Shown here one piece after another: positions 11,160 through 21,300 of a stretch of DNA of 29,400 bases. The DNA comes from Zancudomyces culisetae. Lineage: Eukaryota; Kickxellomycota; Harpellomycetes; Harpellales; Legeriomycetaceae. The stretch covers positions 1 through 29,400 of the forward strand of contig LSSK01001343.1 of the NCBI GenBank assembly GCA_001969505.1, in the 5' to 3' direction. The translations under genes and the position numbers were made by a program. How positions within the stretch are numbered: position 1 is the stretch's first letter; each line of letters opens with the position of its first letter. The notes under the pieces were generated by a model. That model was given only the letters and a program-made list of their open reading frames with translations, was not told the DNA's origin and did not search any database.

Positions 11160-11985
11160 TAATTATTTACAATCTGAATTACAGATGCATCATCACAATA
11201 GCTTTATGTGTACTTTACTTGCATTTTTCTACCTCTAGCGTCATATATCATCCATTCAAACGTTTTAAACTATTATTTTGACAAATGTGATTGTCTCGAG
11301 TACCATTCATTTATTATTCTACCTATTCTACAAAACATATAACCACATCCTCTTATTGTATATGTTTAACTAATATCTTGGTATATCTAAAAAAATTGAC
11401 AATGCAAAACATATATAAACCCAATGCTATCTTCAGTAAAATAAATTATCACAACAACATCCCTAGTCTTTCTAGTAAATAACAAACCACCCTTTAAACA
11501 GGTAACAAGCAACGAAAACAAAACATATTTTAAACATGCGTCTCTTGGTAGTATCAGCACTTTTGGCCGCAACTCAATTGGTCAGCGCCGATGGACGTGG
11601 AAGCAATGGAAACCGCAATGGAAGCAACAATGGAAACCATGGACGTCATGGAAGCAACAACGGAAACCACAACGGACGTCATGGAGGCCACCGAGGTCGT
11701 GGAGGTCACGGTCGAGGATTCTACCCAGGATACTACGACTTCCCATACTCTCCAGGAGCTGTATTCATTGGTGGAAGATACTGGTCATGGAACGCCACCC
11801 CACCAGTTGCTTTTATAAACACATTGAGCTTTAGACCATCTGTATATGATGGACAAAGATTTGAATTCCTTTACACCACTCTGGCAACATTCAGAACAAG
11901 ATGGGACGGTGATATTGTATTCCGCAGAAGATGGAACCGCGATATCAGCTTCAGACGCTCATGGTATAGAAACTACAAAATTTAC
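11160..11985 (+). repeat. Tandem duplication unit, copy 1
   Basis: This matches 13374-14145. From 11160 to about 11590 the two copies align without gaps at a constant offset of 2214 bp, and I see one substitution (C at 11431 against T at 13645). After that the low-complexity coding part differs and the offset drops to 2160, an 18-codon length difference. Similarity ends near the stop codon. Left of 11160 the sequences are unrelated, so the breakpoint is sharp. Confidence 0.92.
11412..11418 (+). promoter_or_regulatory. TATA box of the first secreted-protein gene
   Basis: TATATAA, 118 bases before the ATG, identical in sequence and spacing in the second copy. The position fits a fungal TATA element, but the transcription start was not determined. 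Confidence 0.5.
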
Positions 11986-11988
11986 TAA
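11536..11988 (+). CDS. Secreted Gly/Asn/His-rich protein with C-terminal Trp/Arg repeats, copy 1
   Basis: A 150-residue protein of unknown function. Residues 1-18 (MRLLVVSALLAATQLVSA) are a clear signal peptide with an AxA-type end. Residues 19-61 are low-complexity Gly, Asn, His and Arg (GSNNGNHGRHGSNNGNHNGR), built from DNA repeats of about 30 bases. A conserved aromatic core follows (FYPGYYDFPYSPGAVFIGG, about 62-80), with one N-glycosylation sequon, NAT (86-88). The end is three 10-residue repeats: FRTRWDGDIV, FRRRWNRDIS and FRRSWYRNYK (119-148). There is no Cys. It is probably secreted or deposited in the wall. A basic Trp/Arg tail and a His-rich segment could bind membranes, anionic polymers or metals, but that is inference. 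An AATAAA lies at 12071-12076. Confidence 0.85.
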   Translation: MRLLVVSALLAATQLVSADGRGSNGNRNGSNNGNHGRHGSNNGNHNGRHGGHRGRGGHGRGFYPGYYDFPYSPGAVFIGGRYWSWNATPPVAFINTLSFRPSVYDGQRFEFLYTTLATFRTRWDGDIVFRRRWNRDISFRRSWYRNYKIY

Positions 11989-13373
11989 ATGCACTAGGAC
12001 CAACCAACTAGTTCCGTGTTCTATAAATTTATTTACGCATTTACCTTGACGCTTTTTTTTAAAAAAATATAATAAACAAAGCAATTGTCCACCTAAAAGC
12101 TGCACATTAACATTCAAGCGCTAATATTATATGTACGTTATTACACTAGCAAACTTTTATCGCGCGTATACAATACGTCTTGCGCTTCATCTGTTTATTC
12201 TTTTCTAAAAATGATAGTTGCTCAACACTGTACTACCGCCACTACAGCTTATTGTACTGGGGTTAAACATGTAAACATTCTGGAAGGCTGCTTGAAAAAG
12301 TTTCAGCTGAAGCCTAAAGCTTCTGGGTTAAATCAGTTGAGATGTTTCTATACCTCTCTCTCTCTCTTCTGCTATATACATGTTCTACATACTATCATGC
12401 GATATAACTCCATGTCACCATTCTAAATACAAGGAAAAATTTCTTTAATTTTAACACAACCGTTCCTTTGATTTTATTGCAACATCCACAAAACACACCT
12501 TCCTCATTGTTTCCTATCTTAGGCTTTTCTAGGTTTTGTTTGAATAATACTGAAATCGACAGTTATCAATTTAAAAATATATACATGATTGTCTACATAT
12601 AAATTGGCCAGTATTTTACTAGAATACTTTACCAAAATAATGTGTGTGGAGACAATGAAATGTCATAGCCATTTAGAATGCTAAGATAATAAAAAAACCT
12701 TGCCAGCATTTACTATAAAATAATTTTCATTGTCTTGTACTACGTTTTATAGAACCCTTCCAAATACATCTCGGTTTGTTGGAAAAACAAAAAGTGAATG
12801 CCATTTAAACCACTGCTTTAAATAAATAAAAAAGAAACGAGGGGTAAAAACCGTTTTTGAGGACCGTCTTGGTGTCATACGAGCTGACTTCACTCGTATG
12901 ATACTAATTAATTGTGCTATTTTTTATTTTGTTTTATTCGAATGGATTGTAAGTAAAAAATGTTTATTATTGGTAAAAGAGCCAAAGTCTGACGTTTATT
13001 AGGATTCAGCGCTATCTTTGACAGGTCCAGGACCGCCTTATACACAAGAACCAGATTCAAAAAATCTAATTTTAAGCGCAAAACCGTAGAAGTAGCTTAA
13101 TGAATGCAACAAAAAAAAAGGCGCAGACACAGTGCTCAATTATTTTCAATTAAACACTTTTATAAGTATCAAATTGAAAATTGAAATGCTGAATTTGTAT
13201 TAACAATAAGATAACAAATTAGAAGGTAAACAATCAATGCTCTACACTATACTATCATTATGAAAGCAAGTTAATAATCACGACACAATGTATAGTTTTA
13301 TCAAAAAAAATGCTACTATTATTAAATTTAGATATTAAAGAGGCGAAATAAGTAATAAATGCATTTACACAAC
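11989..13373. other. Spacer between the two secreted-protein genes
   Basis: It separates the duplicated units and resembles neither of them nor the flank left of copy 1. Contents: the AATAAA of copy 1 (12071-12076), a CT microsatellite near 12354-12367, and a perfect 9-bp hairpin at 12875-12901. An open frame at 12211-12426 has no recognisable features. No gene is supported. Confidence 0.55.
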
Positions 13374-14145
13374 TAATTATTTACAATCTGAATTACAGAT
13401 GCATCATCACAATAGCTTTATGTGTACTTTACTTGCATTTTTCTACCTCTAGCGTCATATATCATCCATTCAAACGTTTTAAACTATTATTTTGACAAAT
13501 GTGATTGTCTCGAGTACCATTCATTTATTATTCTACCTATTCTACAAAACATATAACCACATCCTCTTATTGTATATGTTTAACTAATATCTTGGTATAT
13601 CTAAAAAAATTGACAATGCAAAACATATATAAACCCAATGCTATTTTCAGTAAAATAAATTATCACAACAACATCCCTAGTCTTTCTAGTAAATAACAAA
13701 CCACCCTTTAAACAGGTAACAAGCAACGAAAACAAAACATATTTTAAACATGCGTCTCTTGGTAGTATCAGCACTTTTGGCCGCAACTCAATTGGTCAGC
13801 GCCGGTGGACATGGACATGGACATGGACGTCACGGACATCACAGACATCACAGACATCACGGAAGACACGGTCGAGGATTCTACCCAGGATACTACAACT
13901 TCCCATACTCTCCAGGAGCTGTATTCATTGGTGGAAGATACTGGGCATGGAACACCACCCCAGCTGTTTCCTTTACCAAAGTTTTGGTCTTCAAGCCAGC
14001 TGTATATGATGGACAAAGATTTGAATTCCTTTACACCACTCTGCCAACATTCAGAACAAGATGGAACGGTGACATCGTATTCCGCAGAAGATGGAACCGC
14101 GATATCGGTTTCAGACGCAACTGGTACTCTAGATATGGATGTCTC
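13374..14145 (+). repeat. Tandem duplication unit, copy 2
   Basis: Counterpart of 11160-11985. The 5' non-coding part and signal-peptide codons are almost identical to copy 1, whereas the mature coding part is clearly diverged. The 3' flanks after the stop codons do not align. Confidence 0.92.
13626..13632 (+). promoter_or_regulatory. TATA box of the second secreted-protein gene
   Basis: TATATAA, 118 bases before the ATG, as in copy 1. Confidence 0.5.
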
Positions 14146-14148
14146 TAA
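13750..14148 (+). CDS. Secreted His-rich protein with C-terminal Trp/Arg repeats, copy 2
   Basis: A 132-residue paralogue of the protein at 11536-11988. The 18-residue signal peptide is identical. The low-complexity part (19-43) is shorter and much richer in His: 11 His in about 23 residues (GHGHGHGRHGHHRHHRHHG), encoded by short GGACAT-like and CACAGACAT repeats. It could chelate Zn, Cu or Ni, which is inference. The aromatic core (FYPGYYNFPYSPGAVFIGG) and a sequon at the same site (NTT, 68-70) are kept. The three terminal 10-residue repeats are FRTRWNGDIV, FRRRWNRDIG and FRRNWYSRYG (101-130), followed by CL, which adds a single Cys absent from copy 1. About 20 of the ~93 C-terminal residues differ. 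An AATAAA lies at 14167-14172, just after the stop. Function unknown. Confidence 0.85.
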   Translation: MRLLVVSALLAATQLVSAGGHGHGHGRHGHHRHHRHHGRHGRGFYPGYYNFPYSPGAVFIGGRYWAWNTTPAVSFTKVLVFKPAVYDGQRFEFLYTTLPTFRTRWNGDIVFRRRWNRDIGFRRNWYSRYGCL

Positions 14149-14761
14149 GCACCTGAAAGACTATTCAATAAATCTTTAGCATTTTTTATTACGAAGTCTA
14201 GTACTATTGACTAGTATTTTACTACCTTTTCAATGTTAAATAAATTGTGCTACACCCACTGTAAAAACTATGCCTCTCTGTATCAACAATGTCAGTGTAA
14301 ATTAATTTTTTAGTTTTAAGCTGGAAAAGACTTGTGCTTTGGTGAAGAAAAGACTATCTGTTTGCCTATAATCGAGACATGTGTTAGATTGGTTAAAGAT
14401 GTTTGAAATCCTTGAAGAGAACTTGTGGACATTTAAATCACGGGGCTTGAGAGTTCCACATTTCCTGGTCATAATTTACCCGGAAAATTTTTTTTACACT
14501 AGTCCTGGATCCTGAAATCGCATTTATGTAAAATTTGGCAAGGATGGACAATGGCTTCACGACCAGATGGCAGAAATAGAAGTTAAAAAAGAGGAGCTAG
14601 CTTTCTAGGAATGTTGGTTTTCTTAACATATGATTTATTTGTTATAGATTCTGACTTTCCTGAACGAGCAGTGCGAATTAAGATAGAAAAGGGCCGGGAA
14701 AGAAAAAGATATTAGTCTGCGAATTCTCAACAAGAATTATTTATTTAGCGAGAGCTCCAAA
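14149..14761. other. Spacer before the F-box-like/ankyrin gene
   Basis: It holds the poly(A) signal of the second secreted-protein gene (AATAAA at 14167-14172) and the presumed promoter of the next gene. No gene or RNA was seen. Confidence 0.55.
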
Positions 14762-16180
14762 ATGATAGATTTACTTTCATTGCCGTTTTCAATAGTGGAA
14801 CGGATATTCGTCTTGGCAGAAAATCCAGAATTAGCTGTTCTTAGCAAGAGATACTATCTATATTTCAGCTTACCCTCAAAATTTACAAAGAAATGGTATA
14901 TTGTACACAAGTACAAGGGAAACAGAAAAGAAGGATTAAAAAAAATGGTCTTGAACAGAAATGCGACTGCAGAATTCATAGAATATTTTTTAGAGGAGGG
15001 ATTGAATTGGAAGAACAGTGCTATAGCTAGTCACAACAGACGGGAGTTTTTAGACAAAACAATATTCAAGATCACAGAGGAGGGATGCGAATTGGAAGCT
15101 AATGATCTACTTAAGGGGATAGGATGTAATGGTGCAAGAAAGACTTATCCAAAGCTTAAGCTACCATTGTGGTTGTTTGAGCCAATAACTGAGTATCTGG
15201 AAAAAACCAAGTATACGGCACTGCATAGAAAGAAATGGCAGGCAGAGGTTTACTACTCCCTCCTAAACGGCACCATTGTTGACACAAATGGCATACACAA
15301 CGAATCTAGAAAACTCAATAGAACAGCCCAGAAAAGCGAGCATAAAAGCAGTGAAGCTTTACACTACGGCCAAGTTGACCCCCTGCTTGTGAGAAAAGAA
15401 ACAGTGGTACATTGTGGGCACAAAAGGAAGGGCTACGTTGAACAAAACTTTTCAGAGGTTACAAATGGAAAAGGCAGTTCTGAGCTAGATGAAGCCTTTT
15501 TTTTTTCAAAAACCGATAAAACAATAAAATCGAAAAGCCAAAAAAGGGGAAGGGCTGGTGAAGCAAAATTAGATAGTAGAGATGAGTTGTTTCGGTCTCA
15601 ACTTAGAGGCAGCACGAACGTGAGCAGCAAAATATCAATACCCGACAAAGACAGTAACTTATTTTTGGTTATAGAGGGAAATGAAGGATATATTCATTAT
15701 TTTGGGGGAGATGTTCAAGAAAACCACAGCGTAGCGAAAAGGGATAATTTGAATATCTATAATTGCGATGTATGCTATAAACACGCACAGACACATTCTA
15801 ATACAATCTCGCCGGAACAAAAAAGCTATCAGGCCGTGAAAAGACACCTTCTTTTGGCCAAGCTGCTCCAGCTCGGATTTAACCCTAATAGTCATAAGGG
15901 GCTTCCGCTGATCAAGTCGGTAATGAATGGGGATTACGTATCAACTTTGCTCTTACTCTACTACAATGCAGATGTAAACGTGAATGACTGTCTACCAAGC
16001 TTGTTAGCCGCGAAGAATGGATATTACAAGATAATGACGTTGCTGATCAACCACGGAGCAAAACTCGACAGCAGAATACTACGAATTGCGTGTTTAAATA
16101 AACAATATAACATTGTTAAGCTTTTGTTGGAAAGTAAGGTTGTTCCTGACAATGACACCCTGTTGATGCTTTCCCAATAA
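14762..16180 (+). CDS. F-box-like and ankyrin-repeat protein
   Basis: An intron-free 472-residue protein. Residues 1-30 (LLSLPFSIVERIFVLAENPE, then LAVLSKRYY) resemble a degenerate F-box: LP near the start, an I/V..I core, then a leucine-rich end. In F-box proteins this helix set binds Skp1 of an SCF ubiquitin ligase. Residues 30-170 are helical and Lys-rich, perhaps degenerate ankyrin-like helices. Residues 175-300 are low-complexity and polar. Ankyrin repeats occupy about 355-470: KLLQLGFNPNS, TLLLLYYNADVNVND, TLLINHGAKLDSRILRIACL and IVKLLLESKVVPDND match the repeat consensus, and the last repeat ends at the stop. Such proteins select targets for ubiquitination in some lineages. The F-box is weak and the target unknown, so a plain ankyrin scaffold is the alternative. 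It converges on the coiled-coil gene, 167 bp between stops. Confidence 0.75.
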   Translation: MIDLLSLPFSIVERIFVLAENPELAVLSKRYYLYFSLPSKFTKKWYIVHKYKGNRKEGLKKMVLNRNATAEFIEYFLEEGLNWKNSAIASHNRREFLDKTIFKITEEGCELEANDLLKGIGCNGARKTYPKLKLPLWLFEPITEYLEKTKYTALHRKKWQAEVYYSLLNGTIVDTNGIHNESRKLNRTAQKSEHKSSEALHYGQVDPLLVRKETVVHCGHKRKGYVEQNFSEVTNGKGSSELDEAFFFSKTDKTIKSKSQKRGRAGEAKLDSRDELFRSQLRGSTNVSSKISIPDKDSNLFLVIEGNEGYIHYFGGDVQENHSVAKRDNLNIYNCDVCYKHAQTHSNTISPEQKSYQAVKRHLLLAKLLQLGFNPNSHKGLPLIKSVMNGDYVSTLLLLYYNADVNVNDCLPSLLAAKNGYYKIMTLLINHGAKLDSRILRIACLNKQYNIVKLLLESKVVPDNDTLLMLSQ

Positions 16181-16347
16181 CAACATTGTGAATTGCACAC
16201 ATTTTTCCTTTCATTTTCTTTTCCACCCCGATTTGCTTTTTTCTTTTGTAAAATATGAATATGCTGCAAGCTATTCGGATGAATAATTCATCTTAACCCT
16301 TTGCAGGAACACCATCAGATCGTCAATTCTAAGGTCCGTTGATTGTA

Positions 16348-18350
16348 CTATTTGATGTTGCGGCAAATATAGTCGATGTCAATGTCTAGAAGCATTTTAA
16401 TCATTTGAACCTGATAAAAAGACAATCTTAAAAAAATGAGGACTTACTCAGCTCTAAAGAATCACCAAGGATTTCGGTTTCGGTGTACTCATGATCCCCT
16501 GTTCTCAAAAGTCCAAGGATCTGGAATGCTGAAAAAATTAGCCTTTTGATCTCGACGAGCTCCGCAAAGATGCTATTTAAATCAAACTCTGCTCTTCCCC
16601 GGAGTTCCTCTGCTCTATAAAATATATAATGAATAGTTATACTTCTGTCCTGGCTCTGCGAATATAACCCTTTATATATCGTTAAGCATGTGCTCGTTAA
16701 ATGACGGTATTCTTACTCTTTTTTTAATCTTTCGACTTTTACTTCTGACCTTGAAATAGCCTGTTTCAGCTTTGTCTCTTTAACTAGGGCATCGTTCTAA
16801 TTTCAAGTAATTATTAATATCTTGCTGATAAAAACATGGTGTAAACATATCCACAACTCTGCCATATTCCCTCTCGCCTTATTGTTGGCTGGTTATTTGA
16901 CCAGAGCACACAACTTTTCACTCACATTGTACACAAAGATTTCTTCACGTGCATCTCGCAAACGCTTTTCGAGGTCTTTGACTTCAGATGAATTTCTACT
17001 GCTGATCAATGTAGTCTTTTCCTAAGTGTTTTTTTATTATTATTAGTATATGTTCAACAAGGTAGTACAAACATGAAAATCGATAGTTAAAATTCGAATA
17101 TACCTCCCCCATCCGTATTGTATAGTTTTTATTAAATAAATTTATGAGTACCTGCTCCAACTCATTTATCTTTTGGTTCTTGTCATCGATCTGAGATCTC
17201 AGCTCGAGTACTTTCCATTTCATTATTGTTTGATTTTCGTCGAGTGAGACTCTGTTCAAGCTTGATTCCTTCTTCGCCAAAAGCGTTTCGCGTATATTTT
17301 CCCTATACATGGCCTGGATGTTGTAATATTTTAGAGTCATCTCCTCCAGCTCTTGTTTTAAAGCTAGAGTCCTTGATTTTTCATCACTTCTCATAGACTT
17401 AATCTTGTCTTTCAGTCCGTTTACTATTTCCTCGTATCCTCGTTTCTAGATTTAATTGAGGCGTTAATATAGTCATATGGAAGCATCCACATTTAGGCGG
17501 AAAAAAAAGATTGGGTAGAGTATGAATAAGAATAATGTACCAACCTGTTCATCCAGTTGTATCTTTAGTGTTTCTGCTGATAACACTAACGTTTCGTTTT
17601 CAATTAACAAATCCTGGGTTTTTGGATCCTCTAGCCTGCCTTTTGCTAAGCCATCATCTTCGTTCTAAACACGGATTGATTGGTTATGCTTTTTAAAGGC
17701 TTAGAATATGTTGTATTTTGGTAAGAATAATATTCAAACTTTACTGTTTTTGTAATGAGAATTACCTTAGTTTTGGAAGTAAATATTTGACCAAGATCTA
17801 GAGCTTGATCTCCAAAGTTTCTCTGCAATTCTTTATTTACTGCAACTAAATACTTGACTTGCCTACTCTTCCTCTGGACCTTTACTACATCACATAACAT
17901 GAAACAGCTTTCATGTATTTTTAACCCGTAACACTGCAATACACAGAATAATAAAATACTGATAGTAAATAAATCATATCAAAATTATATGCATAATCTT
18001 ACCTTTAAGTCTATCAACAGCCTCAAGTGCTTTAAAATTATTTTGACGCTCCTCAACCAATGCCTGGGTATGCTCTTCTAGGACAGATTTGAGCCTTTCG
18101 ATTTCCTCGTCTTTCTCGTCTAGCTTCCAAAGCATTTGCTTAATTTCATTGTGGAATCCTTCAATATTTTTTACGTGTGTCATTATTCTTTCGATCTCCT
18201 CCTCGCTCTTCTCTATATGCATTTAGATAACGTCAATCCTGATAGTTCAGAAAATCTCATACTAAATTGACTGAATTCCTCACCTTGTTGCCGCTTGTAA
18301 AATAGCAGCAGTTCTCTTGGGTCTAAGCCATTTTCCAATTCTGCCTCCAT
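16348..18350 (-). CDS. Coiled-coil protein, CCDC77-like, nine exons
   Basis: I assembled nine exons on the minus strand: 18350-18284, 18212-18003, 17884-17766, 17664-17545, 17445-17152, 17021-16926, 16796-16717, 16614-16448 and 16385-16348, giving 396 residues. All eight introns (62-130 nt) have GT..AG ends and fit in phase. Nearly the whole protein is charged heptad-type coiled coil. Three collinear stretches recall the animal CCDC77 family (about 490 residues, centrosome/basal-body associated): DPRELLLFYKRQQ at 10-22, DRLKVKVQRKSRQVKYLVAV at about 89-108, and LKIQLDEQ followed by EEIVNGL at about 164-181. The C-terminal 80 residues do not match it as I remember it. The last junction is the least certain: an acceptor at 16411 gives a better-looking sequence but breaks the phase. 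Identity is moderate; another coiled-coil protein is possible. Confidence 0.6.
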
Positions 18351-21300
18351 TTTCGAATAAATATGCAAATATACTCAATAAACTCTAATAGTTCAAAGTT
18401 GTGCTAATTTCAGGAAATTCAAGTAGGTGGTAATATTATACTTGTAGATACTTTTGAAACGCAATTGTCCATTTAATGAACCATTTAGTTTAATGTTTTT
18501 TGTTTTTGTTTTTCTTTCAAGCCCAGATTTCGCGATTTTTTTTTTGCGTGCTAGTTCAAACCTTAATCTAAATTGATTTAACCAATAAACTAATCATATT
18601 ATTTTTCAACCAATTACAAACATATTTTGCAAACACCAAAAAGAGAAGGCGTGAGTGTGTATTTAATAAGATACAAAGTGCAGTGTTAAGACCACATACA
18701 CCAACTCCCACTATAACTGGTGATATATGTTTAAAAAGCCATTTATACCAGAAAGTTTTATTAGTGGTGAGTCAAAAAACATACCTTTTTTTTCCTAATT
18801 CGAGCCTTTCTGTGATTAATGTAGCAACAAGCTAATCTTGGTTTTTTATAATACACGAAATACGAAATATAACAACAGTGCTTAAGCAATGTACGTACAA
18901 ACTAACACAACAAAAATGTACTTTTCTTTTATTGTGCTTTTTAGAGTGTAATATTGGTTTTTTATCTTTTTGTAAGTTTGTTGGATATACACATTTAGCC
19001 TAGTTTTCCAAGAAATACACAAATATTGGAACATCACCCTCTCGTTTCAAAAAAGGAAATTTCAAGCACTTAAAGTTTAGAAAAATGTCACATCTTTATG
19101 TTGTAATAACTGGATATACCCAAATTCTTTATTTGATTTTGGATGAAAGTCTGTAGGTGCTTTCCGCACCCTGCCCCACCCATTGGATCTTTTTATTTTA
19201 AAGAATGCTAATCTCCACTCCTACCTTTCAAGGAGCGTTTTTTGTAAATTATTTCAGGATACACACAATTTTTATAAAAGCAATTAAACGCTTGCACGTT
19301 TTCACTCCTACCTTACTTGTTTTGATTTTTAGCATGTAAAGGTGGATCTACCATATCAAAATGACTAAGCACCCACCATCCGTGATGATATGTTACAAGT
19401 TATGACCGTATAATAAAGTACAATAGGGTGTATCGGCCCTATTATTTTTAATGTATCATACATGAGGCGAGTTTTTTATATATGACGTGGCGCATCTTCG
19501 ATTCAAGCATATATTACACAAGAAATTTTTTTTTGGTGCATCTTGCAAGGAGCATCTGTTCTGGGACTGTTTCTTATTTGTAACGATTATAATCATTATC
19601 TAATCCTGAGTATATTTTCTGGAACTATTTCAGCTGGGTGATGGTGTCATACACAAACAGGTCCTGCTGAGGATTTTTATCAAAGAAGCTTTTTTTCACT
19701 ATTACTGGCGCGTTTTTGTCCCAAAAATATGAATAAAATATCACAAACTGTCTTGACACATGCACCAAAAATTAATCAAAAAATGAACTGGGGTTTTAGA
19801 CCTCGATTTGAACTTCAAACCTACCAGTTCAAAATAAAAATAGCAATATAAAACACAGCTATACTGTTACTATCTGGATTTCATCCCATGTTGTACTAAG
19901 GTATACTTATTTCGTTAGTTAAACGTATGTTTCGGATATGTGAAAACAGAGTTTTTCCAGGAAAGCCATTAGGATCGTCTGTAATAAGGTAACAAAAAAA
20001 TGTTTACCACTAATTTTTCAGAATAGATTTAGTACTGAGATTAAATGTTTGTACTAATTACAAAAGCCCAGATAATATATCATCTTAATCCATATGTACC
20101 CAATACACGGACATCAGAAGAGCCAATGATAAAAGTGATCCGTTGGTAGAAAAAACTTTTCTTATCGCATGTTCTATATGCATAGCCAATCCTGACTTCT
20201 GGAACATATATTTGTCATCCTCACTACTTACAAGATAATGTCATAAATTTCGTGATTTCCCATTCTAGCACCTCATGCAAATAAAAGATGTAATGTGGTC
20301 ATTGTTCGCTACGACCTGGAGGGTCAACTGATTATTCATTACACTGCAACACATTTAATGACGGGAAATTTTTTTTGTAAAGGACTTTTGCAGCATATCA
20401 CAAATACTCCAAGTATCTTTTATGTCAAGCAAACTAGCTGCACTAACGTAATGCATTGCTCTGACTTTGTAATTTGAATATCCAAAGCATAATATTCAAG
20501 AAAAACACAGGCCAGAGGGCTAGAGTAATGGCAAAGTGATATAATTCTAGTACATAAAAAATTTGCCATTTTGTCTCGTGTTCTCTATCCATTTGCTATT
20601 CCATCATACTACAAGCTTCGAAATACAGTGCAAGACTTCTCTGGTGAAAAGAAAGGGGGGAGTGATAGTGATAGTGAGATGGTTAAAAGTATAAATATAT
20701 TATTCACACCTTACCCTTAGCTGTTTCTAGTGAGACCGCTCTTAACTGGCTAGGTATTAATATATCCTGACTTTTCAAAGCGGAAAATAGTAGCTAGAGT
20801 TGAATCCCTTTCAAACACTTCCAATGTTTCGTTTGTAAATCGAAAAAAAACTTTGTTATTCGACCGGCAAATCGCGTTTCAGTTGCGTAATTTAATCAGT
20901 AGATGCGGTCATTTGGTAAATACATCCTCTTTTTTTGCTTAGTTACCTGAATACATCCAGTGTAACTCGAAAAACCTAAAATTGAAAAACACAAACCAAC
21001 TCACGCATGTTGAACCAAAAAAAAAAAGAGAAACTGAACAGCTCATGTAAGATGCCCCGCATTTACGGATTGGCAGTAGATATCAGCTTTTCTAAAGGTA
21101 GCCAATGCGATTTTTGCATGTCATTAATCACAATTTCTGGCTACCCTTGTTATCTTCAAAGAAAATAAAATGCCTGCGGAATAAATGTGGTGTTGAGTGC
21201 ACCAAATAATAACATATCCAATATTCAAGCTAATACCTTGTCTCGCTATTACTATTAATTGGTGACATTATGCATAAACGGACATTACTATATTCGTACT

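Noticed and set aside
12875-12901. Perfect 9-bp inverted repeat TCATACGAG with a 9-nt loop
   Set aside because: A few such hairpins are expected by chance in a window of this size. It does not flank a gene end or a repeat boundary, and no hammerhead-type core is present.
13768-14179. Antisense and shifted open frames over the second secreted-protein gene
   Set aside because: They are shadows of the His-rich repeat (for example an Asp/Met repeat in another frame) and carry no signal peptide.
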